A stretch of DNA of 64,000 nt, taken from Actinacidiphila acidipaludis. GTDB taxonomy: Bacteria > Actinomycetota > Actinomycetes > Streptomycetales > Streptomycetaceae. Positions 8,323 to 15,796 of the stretch are shown here, piece after piece. A program made the translations under genes and the position numbers. The stretch spans positions 124,001 to 188,000 of the forward strand of contig NZ_JAINZZ010000007.1 in assembly GCF_019890725.1 (NCBI RefSeq), in the 5' to 3' direction. The notes below the pieces were generated by a model that saw only the letters and a list, made by a program, of their open reading frames with translations, was not told where the DNA came from and did no database searches. How positions within the stretch are numbered: position 1 is the first letter of the stretch; each line of letters starts with the position of its first letter.

Positions 8323-8967
8323 TCAGTCGCTTCCTTCCCCGAGGGTGTCCATGACGTGGGCGCGGGCCGTCGCGGCGGCGTCGGCCGCCCGGCCCTCGCG
8401 GATGGCGGCCAGCAGTTCGCGGTGCTGGGCGTTGACGTGCGCCGGGCGGTGCGGCGGCTCCAGGGACGCGCGGGTGGAGACCACGATCTGGTCCCACAGG
8501 CGGTCCAGCGCGGCCGAGGCGACCGGGTTGGCGGCGAGCTCCGCTATCCGCGTGTGGAACCGGCGGTTGTGGCCGACGGCCCGCTCGAACTCGCCGGCCA
8601 GCGTCGCCGACTCGGCCTCCTCGGCGTCACCGACCAGCGCGGCCAGGTCGGCCGGCGCAATGCGGCCCTGGGCCTGGCGGACGGCGGCGAGCTCCGCGGT
8701 GAGCGCCTCCAGTGCCGCCCGCACCTGATAGGCGTCCCGCAGCGCCGCGGCGTCCAGCGCCACGACCTGCACGCCGCGCCCGGCGGACCGCACCAGCCCG
8801 TCGGAGACCAGCGCGCGGAACGCCTCCCGCACGGGCGTACGGCTCATCTCCAATGACTCGGCGACCTCGGTCTCGGTCAGCCGCTGGCCGGGCGCGTAGG
8901 CGCCCGCGACGATCAGGTTCCGCAGGCGCGCGCGGGCGGAGTCGGTGTGTGAGTCGGTCTGCCGCAC
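8323..8967 (-). CDS. GntR-family transcriptional regulator (FadR/FCD type)
   Basis: This 214-residue regulator has an N-terminal winged helix (LTETEVAESLEMSRTPVREAFRAL, about residues 30-53) and an all-helical FCD ligand domain. In that domain the Asp/His pattern for metal or carboxylate binding is visible (RDAYQVRAALE, HNRRFHTRIAEL). The GTG has no Shine-Dalgarno. TAGGCT lies six bases before it, so the message is probably leaderless. It is the first gene of a two-gene operon with the OsmC gene. A strong palindrome just upstream of the -10 hexamer points to autoregulation. The ligand is unknown; most FCD regulators bind carboxylic acids. Confidence 0.9.
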   Translation of the reverse strand: MRQTDSHTDSARARLRNLIVAGAYAPGQRLTETEVAESLEMSRTPVREAFRALVSDGLVRSAGRGVQVVALDAAALRDAYQVRAALEALTAELAAVRQAQGRIAPADLAALVGDAEEAESATLAGEFERAVGHNRRFHTRIAELAANPVASAALDRLWDQIVVSTRASLEPPHRPAHVNAQHRELLAAIREGRAADAAATARAHVMDTLGEGSD

Positions 8968-8988
8968 ACCGCCAGCCTACGTCGCCGT

Positions 8989-9008
8989 ATGCATTGCATG
9001 CAATGTAT
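8989..9008. promoter_or_regulatory. Palindromic operator for the GntR-OsmC operon
   Basis: A perfect 14-bp palindrome, CATTGCATGCAATG (8992-9005), extends to 20 bp with one mismatched pair. It lies 22 bases upstream of the gntR start, directly behind the predicted -10 TAGGCT, where a repressor would block transcription. FadR/FCD regulators bind short palindromes of this kind, so autoregulation is the likely role. Confidence 0.65.
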
Positions 9009-9033
9009 GCAGAGTGCGGAACCGCGGCCGCCC

Positions 9034-11259
9034 TCAGCTGGGGTCGTCCCGGGCCCCGTCCCCGACTTCGGCCCCGACTTCGGCCCCGACTTCGGCCCCC
9101 ACTTCGCCTGAGGCGGCGCTCCCCTCCGCCTCGACCCGCACCGCGCACACCTTGAACTCCGGCATCCGCGACGCCGGATCCAGCGCGGGATTGGTCAGCG
9201 TGTTCGCCCGCCCCTCGCCCGGCCAGTGGAACGGCATGAACACGGTGTCCTGCCGGATCGCCGCCGAGATCCGGGCCGGCGCCACCGCCCGCCCGCGCCT
9301 GCTGGTCACCGCCAGCAGTTCGCCGTCCGCGACTCCCAGGCGGGCCGCGAGCCGCGGGTGGAGCTGGACGAACGGCCCCGGCTCCGCCGCGTTCAGCTCC
9401 CGCACCCGCCGGGTCTGCGCCCCGGACTGGTACTGCGCGAGGACGCGGCCGGTCGTCAGGTAGTACGGGTACTCCGGCGACGGTTCCTCCGCGGACGGCC
9501 GATGCTGGACCGGGGTGAACCGGGCCCGCCCGTCGGGCGTCGCGAACCGGTCGAGGAAGAGCCGCGGCGTCCCCGGCGCGTCCTCGGCGGGACACGGCCA
9601 GAACACCCCGTCCTCGGCGGCGATCCGCGCGTAGGAGATCCCGGCGTAGTCGGCGGGGCCGGCCGCCGAGGCGCGCCGCAGCTCGGCGAACACCTCTTCC
9701 GGATCGGTGGGGAAGCCGTCGTCCCGGCCCAACCGCCGGGCGAGCTCCGCCAGCACCTCCAGGTCCGACCGCACACCGGGCGGCGGGTCGACGGCCCTGC
9801 GCCGCAGGATCACCCGCCCCTCCAGATTCGTCGTCGTGCCCGTCTCCTCGGCCCACTGCGTCACCGGCAGCACCACGTCGGCCAGCGCCGCGGTCTCCGA
9901 CAGCACGACGTCGCACACCGCCAGGAAGTCCAGCGCCCGCAGGCGTTCGGTCACATGGGCTGCGCGCGGCGCGGAGACCACCGGATTGGAGCCCATCAGC
10001 AGCAGAGCGCGGACGTCCCGGCCGAGCGCGTCCAGCAGTTCGTACGCGCTGCGGCCCGGCCCCGGCAGGTCGTCCGGGCCGACGCCCCACACCGCGGCGA
10101 CGTGGGCGCGGGCCGCCGGGTCGTCGAGCTTGCGGTAACCGGGCAACTGGTCGGCCTTCTGGCCGTGTTCGCGGCCGCCCTGCCCGTTTCCCTGCCCGGT
10201 CAGGCAACCGTAGCCGGACCGGGGACGGCCCGAACGGCCGGTCGCCAGGCACAGGTTGATCCAGGCGCTGACGGTGTCCGTGCCCTTCGCCTGCTGCTCG
10301 GGTCCCCGCGCTGTCAGCACCATGGAGTCGGCCGCGTCGCAGAACATCGCGACGGCTTCCCGCAGTTGGGGCACGGGTACGCCGGTGATCCGCTCGACCA
10401 GCTCCGGCCAGTGCGCCATCACCCCGGGCAGGGTTCGCTGCCAGCCCGAGGTGCGGGACGCGATGAACTCCTCGTCCAGTCGCCCCTCGGCCACCACCAG
10501 GTGCAGCAGGCCCAGGGCCAGCGCCAGGTCGGTGCCCGGACGCGGCTGCAGGTGCAGGTCGGCCTGCTCGGCGGTGCGGGTCCTGCGCGGGTCGACCACG
10601 ATCAACCGGCCGCCGTTCTCCCGCAGTTCGGTCAGATAGCGCAGGGCCGGCGGCATGGTGTCTGCCAGGTTCGAGCCGACGAGGATCACGCAGCCCGTGC
10701 GGGCCACGTCCTCCAGCGGGAACGGCAGCCCGCGGTCCAGCCCGAACGCGCGCTGGTGCGCGACGGCCGCCGACGCCATGCAGAACCGGCCGTTGTAGTC
10801 GATCTGCGAGGTCCGCAGCACCACCCGGGCGAACTTGCCCAGCGCGTACGCCTTTTCGTTGGTCAGGCCGCCGCCGCCGAAGACGCCGACCGCGTCCCGG
10901 CCGTACGCCGCGCCGGCCCGCAGCAGACCGTCGGCCACCCGGTCCAGCGCCTCGGACCACTCGGCGGGACGCAGCACGCCGTCCGTGCCCCGCACCAGGG
11001 GAGAGGTGAGCCGCGCGGCGGGCGACAGCACCTCGGCGGCGGTGCGGCCCTTTCCGCACAACGCCCCCTGGTTCACCGGGAAGTCCGGGCGCTCCAGCAC
11101 CTCGGCGGGGGCGCCGGCGCCGCCCGGGCGGACACGCATCCCGCACTGCAGGGAGCAGTACGGGCAGTGGGTGTCCACGGCCTGGCGGCGGGCCGGACCG
11201 GCCGGTTCGCCGGGGGCCGCGGGACTCGTGGAGGGGCCGGTGGCCGGGGGCGCGCTCAT
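9034..11259 (-). CDS. nasA: Assimilatory nitrate reductase, molybdopterin catalytic subunit
   Basis: This 741-residue molybdopterin oxidoreductase has an N-terminal [4Fe-4S] site with C32-x2-C35-x3-C39-x28-C68. The family blocks follow: NGRFCMASA, GSNLADTMP, MGSNPVVSAP, then the C-terminal molydopterin dinucleotide-binding domain (YYLTTGRVLAQYQSGAQTRR). The length, the single N-terminal cluster and the lack of a Tat signal fit the cytoplasmic assimilatory Nas/NarB type, supplying nitrite to NirBD. Formate dehydrogenase-like enzymes are the alternative, but the GlnR-like box upstream favours nitrate assimilation. The start probably gives a leaderless message (CAGGCT six bases upstream). The C-terminus ends in a tandem GAEV repeat. 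Confidence 0.85.
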   Translation of the reverse strand: MSAPPATGPSTSPAAPGEPAGPARRQAVDTHCPYCSLQCGMRVRPGGAGAPAEVLERPDFPVNQGALCGKGRTAAEVLSPAARLTSPLVRGTDGVLRPAEWSEALDRVADGLLRAGAAYGRDAVGVFGGGGLTNEKAYALGKFARVVLRTSQIDYNGRFCMASAAVAHQRAFGLDRGLPFPLEDVARTGCVILVGSNLADTMPPALRYLTELRENGGRLIVVDPRRTRTAEQADLHLQPRPGTDLALALGLLHLVVAEGRLDEEFIASRTSGWQRTLPGVMAHWPELVERITGVPVPQLREAVAMFCDAADSMVLTARGPEQQAKGTDTVSAWINLCLATGRSGRPRSGYGCLTGQGNGQGGREHGQKADQLPGYRKLDDPAARAHVAAVWGVGPDDLPGPGRSAYELLDALGRDVRALLLMGSNPVVSAPRAAHVTERLRALDFLAVCDVVLSETAALADVVLPVTQWAEETGTTTNLEGRVILRRRAVDPPPGVRSDLEVLAELARRLGRDDGFPTDPEEVFAELRRASAAGPADYAGISYARIAAEDGVFWPCPAEDAPGTPRLFLDRFATPDGRARFTPVQHRPSAEEPSPEYPYYLTTGRVLAQYQSGAQTRRVRELNAAEPGPFVQLHPRLAARLGVADGELLAVTSRRGRAVAPARISAAIRQDTVFMPFHWPGEGRANTLTNPALDPASRMPEFKVCAVRVEAEGSAASGEVGAEVGAEVGAEVGDGARDDPS
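9061..9108. repeat. 12-bp tandem repeat in the nitrate reductase 3' end
   Basis: About four copies of the unit CCCGACTTCGGC run head to tail; the last copy is degenerate. They lie in frame and encode the GAEV repeats at the C-terminus of the nitrate reductase. The count could vary between strains by slippage without a frameshift. Confidence 0.9.
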
Positions 11260-11281
11260 GCGCCCAGCCTGCGGGGACGGT

Positions 11282-11319
11282 GTTTCGCTCCGCCCTCCCG
11301 CCGGTTACACCGCGGGCAC
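11282..11319 (-). promoter_or_regulatory. GlnR-like box of the nitrate reductase gene
   Basis: On the coding strand the site reads GTGCC-n6-GTAAC-n6-GAGGG-n6-GAAAC. It has the same 38-bp length and 11-bp periodicity as the box at the nir operon. The last element is perfect, the first two have one mismatch each, and the third is degenerate. It ends 23 bases before the start codon, just upstream of a CAGGCT -10. Confidence 0.55.
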
Positions 11320-11326
11320 GCGGGCC

Positions 11327-12055
11327 TCAGCGCCGTCCGTCGGGCGTTGTGAGGGCCCGCGCCACGCCGTTCTCGTGCGGCCCGAGGAACCGGGGGTCGG
11401 GCCTGACGGTCATGTCCAGCACCGCCTTGCCGTCGGCCAGCATCTCCCGCGCGCCGCCGGCCAGCCAGGTCACGTCGTGCGGCTCGTCGACGCCGACGCC
11501 GTACGCGTCGATCCCGGCGGCCGCGCACAGCGCCAGGGCCCGGCGGATGTGGAAGCCCTGGCTGACCAGGACCGCACGGTCCACGCCGAAGACGCGCCGC
11601 GCCCTGCTGCACGAGTCCCAGGTGTCGAACCCGGCGTCGTCCACCACGATCCGGTCGCGCGGGACCCCGTGCGCCGTGAGGTAGGCGCGCATGGCGCCCG
11701 GTTCGTCGTACGACGTGCGGCTGTTGTCGCCGGTGACGAGCAGCACGCGGACCTTGCCCGCCGCGTACAGCCGGGCCGCGGCGTCCAGGCGGTGCGCCAG
11801 GTAGGGGGACGGCCGCCCCTGCCACAGACCCGCGCCGAACACCACGGCCACCGGCTCGGCCGGCACGTCCGCCTCCGACCGCACGCGCGGATCGCCTGCC
11901 AGCCGCACCCAGGTCGCGGGCAGCAGCGCGAGCACCGCGGCGGCGACCAGCAGCCGCACCGCCCGGCGCCGCCCGGCCCGGGTCCGGGGAAGACGCACGC
12001 GGGACCGCAGCCGGGCGGCCGCCGCGGAGAGCCAGTCCGTACGGGGACGTCGCAC
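11327..12055 (-). CDS. SanA/YdcF-like (DUF218) membrane-anchored protein
   Basis: The 242-residue protein has one N-terminal membrane segment (RAVRLLVAAAVLALLPATWVRL, about residues 29-50) preceded by a very basic cytoplasmic tail. A DUF218 domain follows, with the family motifs VVFGAGLWQGRPSPYLAHRL, LLVTGDNSRTSYDEPGAM and AVLVSQGFHIRRAL. SanA-type proteins influence envelope integrity and vancomycin exclusion in enterobacteria; the biochemical role is not settled. GTG is taken as the start because the domain begins close behind and a GGCGG-like site lies ahead. An open frame continues upstream through the gene-free region but has no protein-like content. Confidence 0.8.
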   Translation of the reverse strand: MRRPRTDWLSAAAARLRSRVRLPRTRAGRRRAVRLLVAAAVLALLPATWVRLAGDPRVRSEADVPAEPVAVVFGAGLWQGRPSPYLAHRLDAAARLYAAGKVRVLLVTGDNSRTSYDEPGAMRAYLTAHGVPRDRIVVDDAGFDTWDSCSRARRVFGVDRAVLVSQGFHIRRALALCAAAGIDAYGVGVDEPHDVTWLAGGAREMLADGKAVLDMTVRPDPRFLGPHENGVARALTTPDGRR

Positions 12056-12670
12056 GGGTCCGCCTTTCGCCGGGGACGCGGGTGTCACGATGATCGACGC
12101 GGGGGCGCGGGCCGTGGTTGCGGGGCGCTCGCGCGCGGCGAGTCCGGGTGGGCGACCTGGGGGCGTCCCCGGGCCCGCGGGCCTGGTACGGCAGCAATCC
12201 CGCCGGGCGGACGGCGCCCGGCACCCCGGCGGTACTCCCGGACGTTGCCAAGTGGGCCACTGGCGGCTGCCGTTCACCTGGTCTCGGCGGGCCGCCGATG
12301 GTGCCGGCGGTGGATTCCCGGCCGGTTGCGGCGAGGTTCCGACGGCAACGGCGGCGGGGCCGCGGTTCTGTTGCGGGTGGACGCGCCGACTGGGGCGGTG
12401 CGCCGCCGCACGAGAGCAAGACGGCGGAAGCCCGCCTCGGCCGAAGGACGTCGCCCGCGGGGCCGCCCCAGGACGGGACCCTCTGGCGGGTGCCGTCCGC
12501 CTGGTTGAGGCGGGCAGCCGATGGTGCCGGCGGCAGCGCCTCAGCATGCCGCCGGCAGGCACACGTGCGGAGCGGGTCCCGCGCCGCCCCCTCCGCGGCG
12601 CGCGACCCAGCGGTGGATCACAGTAGGGGGGACCTCTGACAACGCCCCGACCCCGCACCCGGAGGCCCGA
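12056..12670. other. 615-bp stretch without a recognisable gene
   Basis: Open frames run through this stretch on both strands, but all have Arg/Pro/Gly/Ala-rich translations with no family resemblance, as expected by chance at this GC content. The only internal structure found is a 54-bp imperfect direct duplication at 12260-12313 and 12483-12536. The last 10 bases carry the GGAGG ribosome site of the next gene. No tRNA, terminator with a T run or convincing promoter was seen. Confidence 0.6.
12260..12536. repeat. 54-bp imperfect direct repeat, two copies
   Basis: The segment at 12260-12313 recurs at 12483-12536 with roughly 80% identity. The best-preserved part is GCCGATGGTGCCGGCGG. The copies start 223 bp apart inside the gene-free region. 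The role is unknown. They may be remnants of a duplication or two copies of a small repeat family. Confidence 0.75.
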
Positions 12671-13090
12671 GTGACCGAACGCCACCTGCCGTTCTTCGTG
12701 TACGGCACCCTGCGCGCCGGTGAGCGCAACCACGCGCTGCTGGCCGGCAGGACCGCGTCCTGGACGCCCGCCACGCTGCCGGGCACGCTGCTCTTCGAAG
12801 GGCCCGGCTATCCCTTCGCCGTCGCCGATCCGGCCGGGGCGGCCGTGGTGCACGGGGACGTCGTGGACATCCCGCCGGAACACTTCGCCCGGGTGCTCGC
12901 GGACCTGGACCGCCTGGAGTCGTACGCGCCGGACGACCCCGGCAGCCTCTACCTCCGCGTGGTCCGCGACGTCCACACCGCCCGGGGCCCGCGTGCCGCC
13001 TGGCTCTACCTGGCCGGTCCCTCCCTCGCCGCCGACCTCCTCGACTCCGCGCACCCCATCCCGACCGGCACCTGGCCCCTCCCCGGGTAG
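12671..13090 (+). CDS. Gamma-glutamylcyclotransferase-family protein
   Basis: The 139-residue protein has the GGCT/AIG2 fold. The glycine-rich substrate loop FFVYGTLRAGERNH is at the N-terminus, and the acidic catalytic region DLDRLESYAPDD lies near residue 80. Family members release 5-oxoproline from gamma-glutamyl compounds, but many bacterial homologues have no proven substrate. The GTG start is fixed by GGAGG at 12661-12665, five bases upstream; in-frame sequence further upstream belongs to the gene-free region. It is followed by over 100 bases before the chelatase-like gene, so it may be a single-gene unit. Confidence 0.85.
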   Translation: MTERHLPFFVYGTLRAGERNHALLAGRTASWTPATLPGTLLFEGPGYPFAVADPAGAAVVHGDVVDIPPEHFARVLADLDRLESYAPDDPGSLYLRVVRDVHTARGPRAAWLYLAGPSLAADLLDSAHPIPTGTWPLPG

Positions 13091-13206
13091 GGCGCCCTCC
13101 GCCCCGACCGGGCCTCACCGGCGCGGGACCCTGGAGGTGATTTGGGTGAAAGCCGTGCTTACCCGGGGGCAATCGGGGGGTAACACGGGGGCCGCAGCAT
13201 AGGGGG

Positions 13207-14130
13207 ATGGCGGAAGCGACAGCGCCCCTCGACGCAGGGGGAGGACCCGGCGGCCCGGCCGACCTGGTGGGCCAGGTCTCCCGGCAGCTCACCCGCGGCC
13301 TCGCCCGCCTCGCACAGTCCGCACGGCTCCCGGCGGGAGGCCGCCCGCCCCGGCCGGTCCTCGTCGCCGTCGCCCACGGCAGCCGCGACCCGCGCGCGGT
13401 GACGACGGTGCGCGCCCTGCTGGAGCGGGTCCGGGCCCTCCGCCCGGACCTCGACGTGCGCCTCGGCCACATCGAGCTGAACGAGCCGCTGCTCTCCGGC
13501 ACCCTCGACGCCCTCGCCACCCTGACCGACCGGCAGCACCCCACCGCCCACGCCGTCCTCGTCCCGCTGCTCCTCAGCCGCGGCCACCACGTCAAGCACG
13601 ACCTGCCCGCCGCGCTCGCGGCGGCGCCCCACGTCCGCGGCGCCGTCGCCGGCTCGCTCGGCCCGCATCCGCTGCTCGCTGAGGCCCTGCACACCCGGCT
13701 CACGGAGGCCGGCTGGGACCGCCCGGGGTCCGGCAGCGCCGGAGGCCCCGGTAAGGCGGTCGTTCTGGCCGCGGCCGGGTCCCGCGATCCCGACGCGGCC
13801 GTCGACACCGCCCGTACCGCCGCCCTGCTGTCCGCCCGGCTCGGCGGCGTCCCGGTCGTACCGGCCTTCGCGTCCGTCGCCGCGCCGACCGTGGCCGAGG
13901 CCGTCGCCGCGCTCACCGTGCGCGGCCTGCGGCGGGTCGCCGTCGCCGCCTGCTTCACCGCGCCGGGACGGTTCGCCACGCAGACCGCGGCCGCCGCGCC
14001 CTGGATCGCCGCGGCACCGCTCGGCGCGCAGGACGCCATGGCACGGCTGGTCGTCCACCGCTACGAGCAGGCCGCCGCCGGGCTCGCCGCCGGTTGGCAG
14101 GGACCGCTCGCGGCCGCCACCCCGCGCTGA
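13207..14130 (+). CDS. Sirohydrochlorin chelatase-like (CbiX family) protein
   Basis: This 307-residue protein has two CbiX/SirB-type half domains. The first carries VAVAHGSRDPRA (metal-ligand His about residue 59) and a second histidine cluster LLLSRGHHVKHDLP. The second half has the related AAAGSRDPDA but lacks the His at that position, so catalysis should rest in the first half. It probably inserts Fe2+ into sirohydrochlorin to make siroheme, the cofactor of NirB, which would explain its place near nir and nas. Cobalt chelation for cobalamin is the alternative. The final codons and stop lie inside a 45-bp tandem repeat that continues downstream. Confidence 0.83.
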   Translation: MAEATAPLDAGGGPGGPADLVGQVSRQLTRGLARLAQSARLPAGGRPPRPVLVAVAHGSRDPRAVTTVRALLERVRALRPDLDVRLGHIELNEPLLSGTLDALATLTDRQHPTAHAVLVPLLLSRGHHVKHDLPAALAAAPHVRGAVAGSLGPHPLLAEALHTRLTEAGWDRPGSGSAGGPGKAVVLAAAGSRDPDAAVDTARTAALLSARLGGVPVVPAFASVAAPTVAEAVAALTVRGLRRVAVAACFTAPGRFATQTAAAAPWIAAAPLGAQDAMARLVVHRYEQAAAGLAAGWQGPLAAATPR

Positions 14131-14237
14131 GCCGCACCCCGCCGGACACCGCTCGCGGCCGCCACCCCGCGCTGAGCCGTACGCCGCCCAGCACCGCTAC
14201 GTACGCCACCCCGCACTGACACGTACGCCGCCGCGCC
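14103..14237. repeat. 45-bp tandem repeat spanning the chelatase stop codon
   Basis: Three units begin at 14103, 14148 and 14193. The first 32 bases of units 1 and 2 are identical, while unit 3 is diverged. Each unit contains the TGA in the same phase, so the gene's last codons and stop have been copied downstream. A fourth partial start (ACCGC) follows at 14238, shortly before dgt. Confidence 0.9.
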
Positions 14238-14273
14238 ACCGCACCGTCGGTACGTCCGGTTACCGTCGTGCCT

Positions 14274-15587
14274 ATGGACCCGAACGAGGCGGTGGACCGG
14301 TATCCGCACGTGGAGCCGTACGACGGGTACGGCCCGTACTCCGGGGCGGACCTGGAGCGGTACGTGCCCGAGCCGGACAAGCGGCCGGGGCGCACCGCGT
14401 TCCAGCGGGACCGCGCGCGGGTGCTGCACTCCGCGGCGCTGCGCCGGCTGGCCGGCAAGACCCAGGTCGTCGATCCCGGAGGCCCCGGCAACGCGGTGAC
14501 GGACACCAGCCCGCGGACCCGGCTCACGCACTCGCTGGAGTGCGCCCAGGTCGGGCGGGAGCTGGGCGCGGCGCTGGGCTGCGACCCCGACCTGGTCGAG
14601 ACGGCATGCCTCGCGCACGATCTCGGGCACCCGCCGTTCGGCCACAACGGCGAGCTGGTGCTGGCGGAGTTCGCCGCCGACTGCGGGGGCTTCGAGGGCA
14701 ACGCGCAGAGCCTGCGCCTGCTGACCCGGATCGAGCCCAAACGCTTCGCCTCGCCGGAGGTGAGCGTCGGGCTCAATCTGACCAGGGCCGCGCTGGACGC
14801 CGCCACCAAGTACCCCTGGCCGCGCGGCGGCCACCCGGACGACCCGGACAGCCCGAAGTTCGGGGTGTACCAGGACGACCTGCCGGTGTTCCGCTGGCTG
14901 CGGGCGGGCGCCCCGCTGGGCCGCCGCTGCTTCGAGGCGCAGGTCATGGACTGGTCGGACGACGTCGCGTACTCGGTGCACGACGTCGAGGACGGGCTGC
15001 AGGCCGGGCACATCGACCCCCGGGTGCTGCTGTCCGGGCCGGAGCGCGCGGAGGTCTTCGCCTGCGCGGCGGCCCGGTACGCGCCGGAGGGCGCCGGTCC
15101 CGACGAGCTCGGCGAGGCGCTGGACCGGCTGCTGGCCCAGCCGTGGTGGCCGCGGCGGTACGACGGCTCGGCGCTGGACCAGGCCTGTCTGAAGGACGCC
15201 GCCTCCCAGCTCATCGGCCGGTTCTGCCTGGCCGCGGAGGGGGCGACGCGGGAGCGGTACGGCAGCGCGCGGCTGACCCGGTACGCGGCGGAACTGGTCG
15301 TGCCGCGGGAGCAGCGGATGGAGTGCGCGGTGCTGAAGGCGGTGGCGGACTGCTACGTGATGCAGCGGGACGCGCAGGCGCGGCGGCGGGCCGAGCAGCG
15401 AGTGGTCGTCGGGGAGCTGGCGCAGACGCTGCTGGAGCGGGCTCCCGAGGGCCTCGACCCGCAGTTCCGCGCGGTGTTCGAGGCGGCGCGGGACGAGGCG
15501 GGACGGCGGCGGGCGATCGTGGACCAGATCGCCTCCCTGACGGACGCCGCGGCCACCGCCCTGCACGCCCGTCTCGCCCCCGCCTGA
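14274..15587 (+). CDS. dgt: Deoxyguanosinetriphosphate triphosphohydrolase
   Basis: This 437-residue HD-domain enzyme hydrolyses dGTP (and in related enzymes other dNTPs) to the nucleoside and triphosphate, controlling dNTP pools. The metal-binding signature is intact: His in [12 protein letters not shown] (about residue 83), HD in [15 protein letters not shown] (about 117), and a later Asp in [18 protein letters not shown]. The N-terminal block [20 protein letters not shown] is typical of the actinobacterial form. The ATG has no ribosome site, but TACCGT lies seven bases upstream, suggesting a leaderless message. It lies close to dnaG in the order I know from Streptomyces. Its 3' end is partly duplicated downstream. 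Confidence 0.92.
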   Translation: MDPNEAVDRYPHVEPYDGYGPYSGADLERYVPEPDKRPGRTAFQRDRARVLHSAALRRLAGKTQVVDPGGPGNAVTDTSPRTRLTHSLECAQVGRELGAALGCDPDLVETACLAHDLGHPPFGHNGELVLAEFAADCGGFEGNAQSLRLLTRIEPKRFASPEVSVGLNLTRAALDAATKYPWPRGGHPDDPDSPKFGVYQDDLPVFRWLRAGAPLGRRCFEAQVMDWSDDVAYSVHDVEDGLQAGHIDPRVLLSGPERAEVFACAAARYAPEGAGPDELGEALDRLLAQPWWPRRYDGSALDQACLKDAASQLIGRFCLAAEGATRERYGSARLTRYAAELVVPREQRMECAVLKAVADCYVMQRDAQARRRAEQRVVVGELAQTLLERAPEGLDPQFRAVFEAARDEAGRRRAIVDQIASLTDAAATALHARLAPA

Positions 15588-15668
15588 CCGGATGACGGCG
15601 GTACGTCCGGCTCGTCGCCGATCGGCGGGATCGGGGCCCCGCGCCCGCCTCGCCCCCGGCTGACCGGA
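15567..15668. repeat. Duplicated 3' end of dgt
   Basis: The last 21 coding and stop bases of dgt plus five more (15567-15592) recur at 15643-15668 with two mismatches in 26. Both copies contain the TGA. The copies are 76 bp apart and not adjacent. Confidence 0.8.
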
Positions 15669-15796
15669 CTGCGCCGGTGGACCCCCGCGGCCTGGGAGGG
15701 GAAACGGCGCGGCGCTCTTCCGGTGGCGCGCGCCGTGCGGGACGCTCGTGGCAAGCCCGGCCGCGGGCACCGGACGACCCGCCGGGGAGGCACACT

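Noticed and set aside
12271-12281. GTTCACC heptamer resembling a PHO-box half site
   Set aside because: Only a single clear heptamer. A PHO box needs adjacent direct 11-bp repeats, which are missing.
12118-12639. Overlapping open frames of 170-180 codons in the gene-free stretch
   Set aside because: Low-complexity translations, no ribosome site, no similarity I can recognise, and both strands are equally open.
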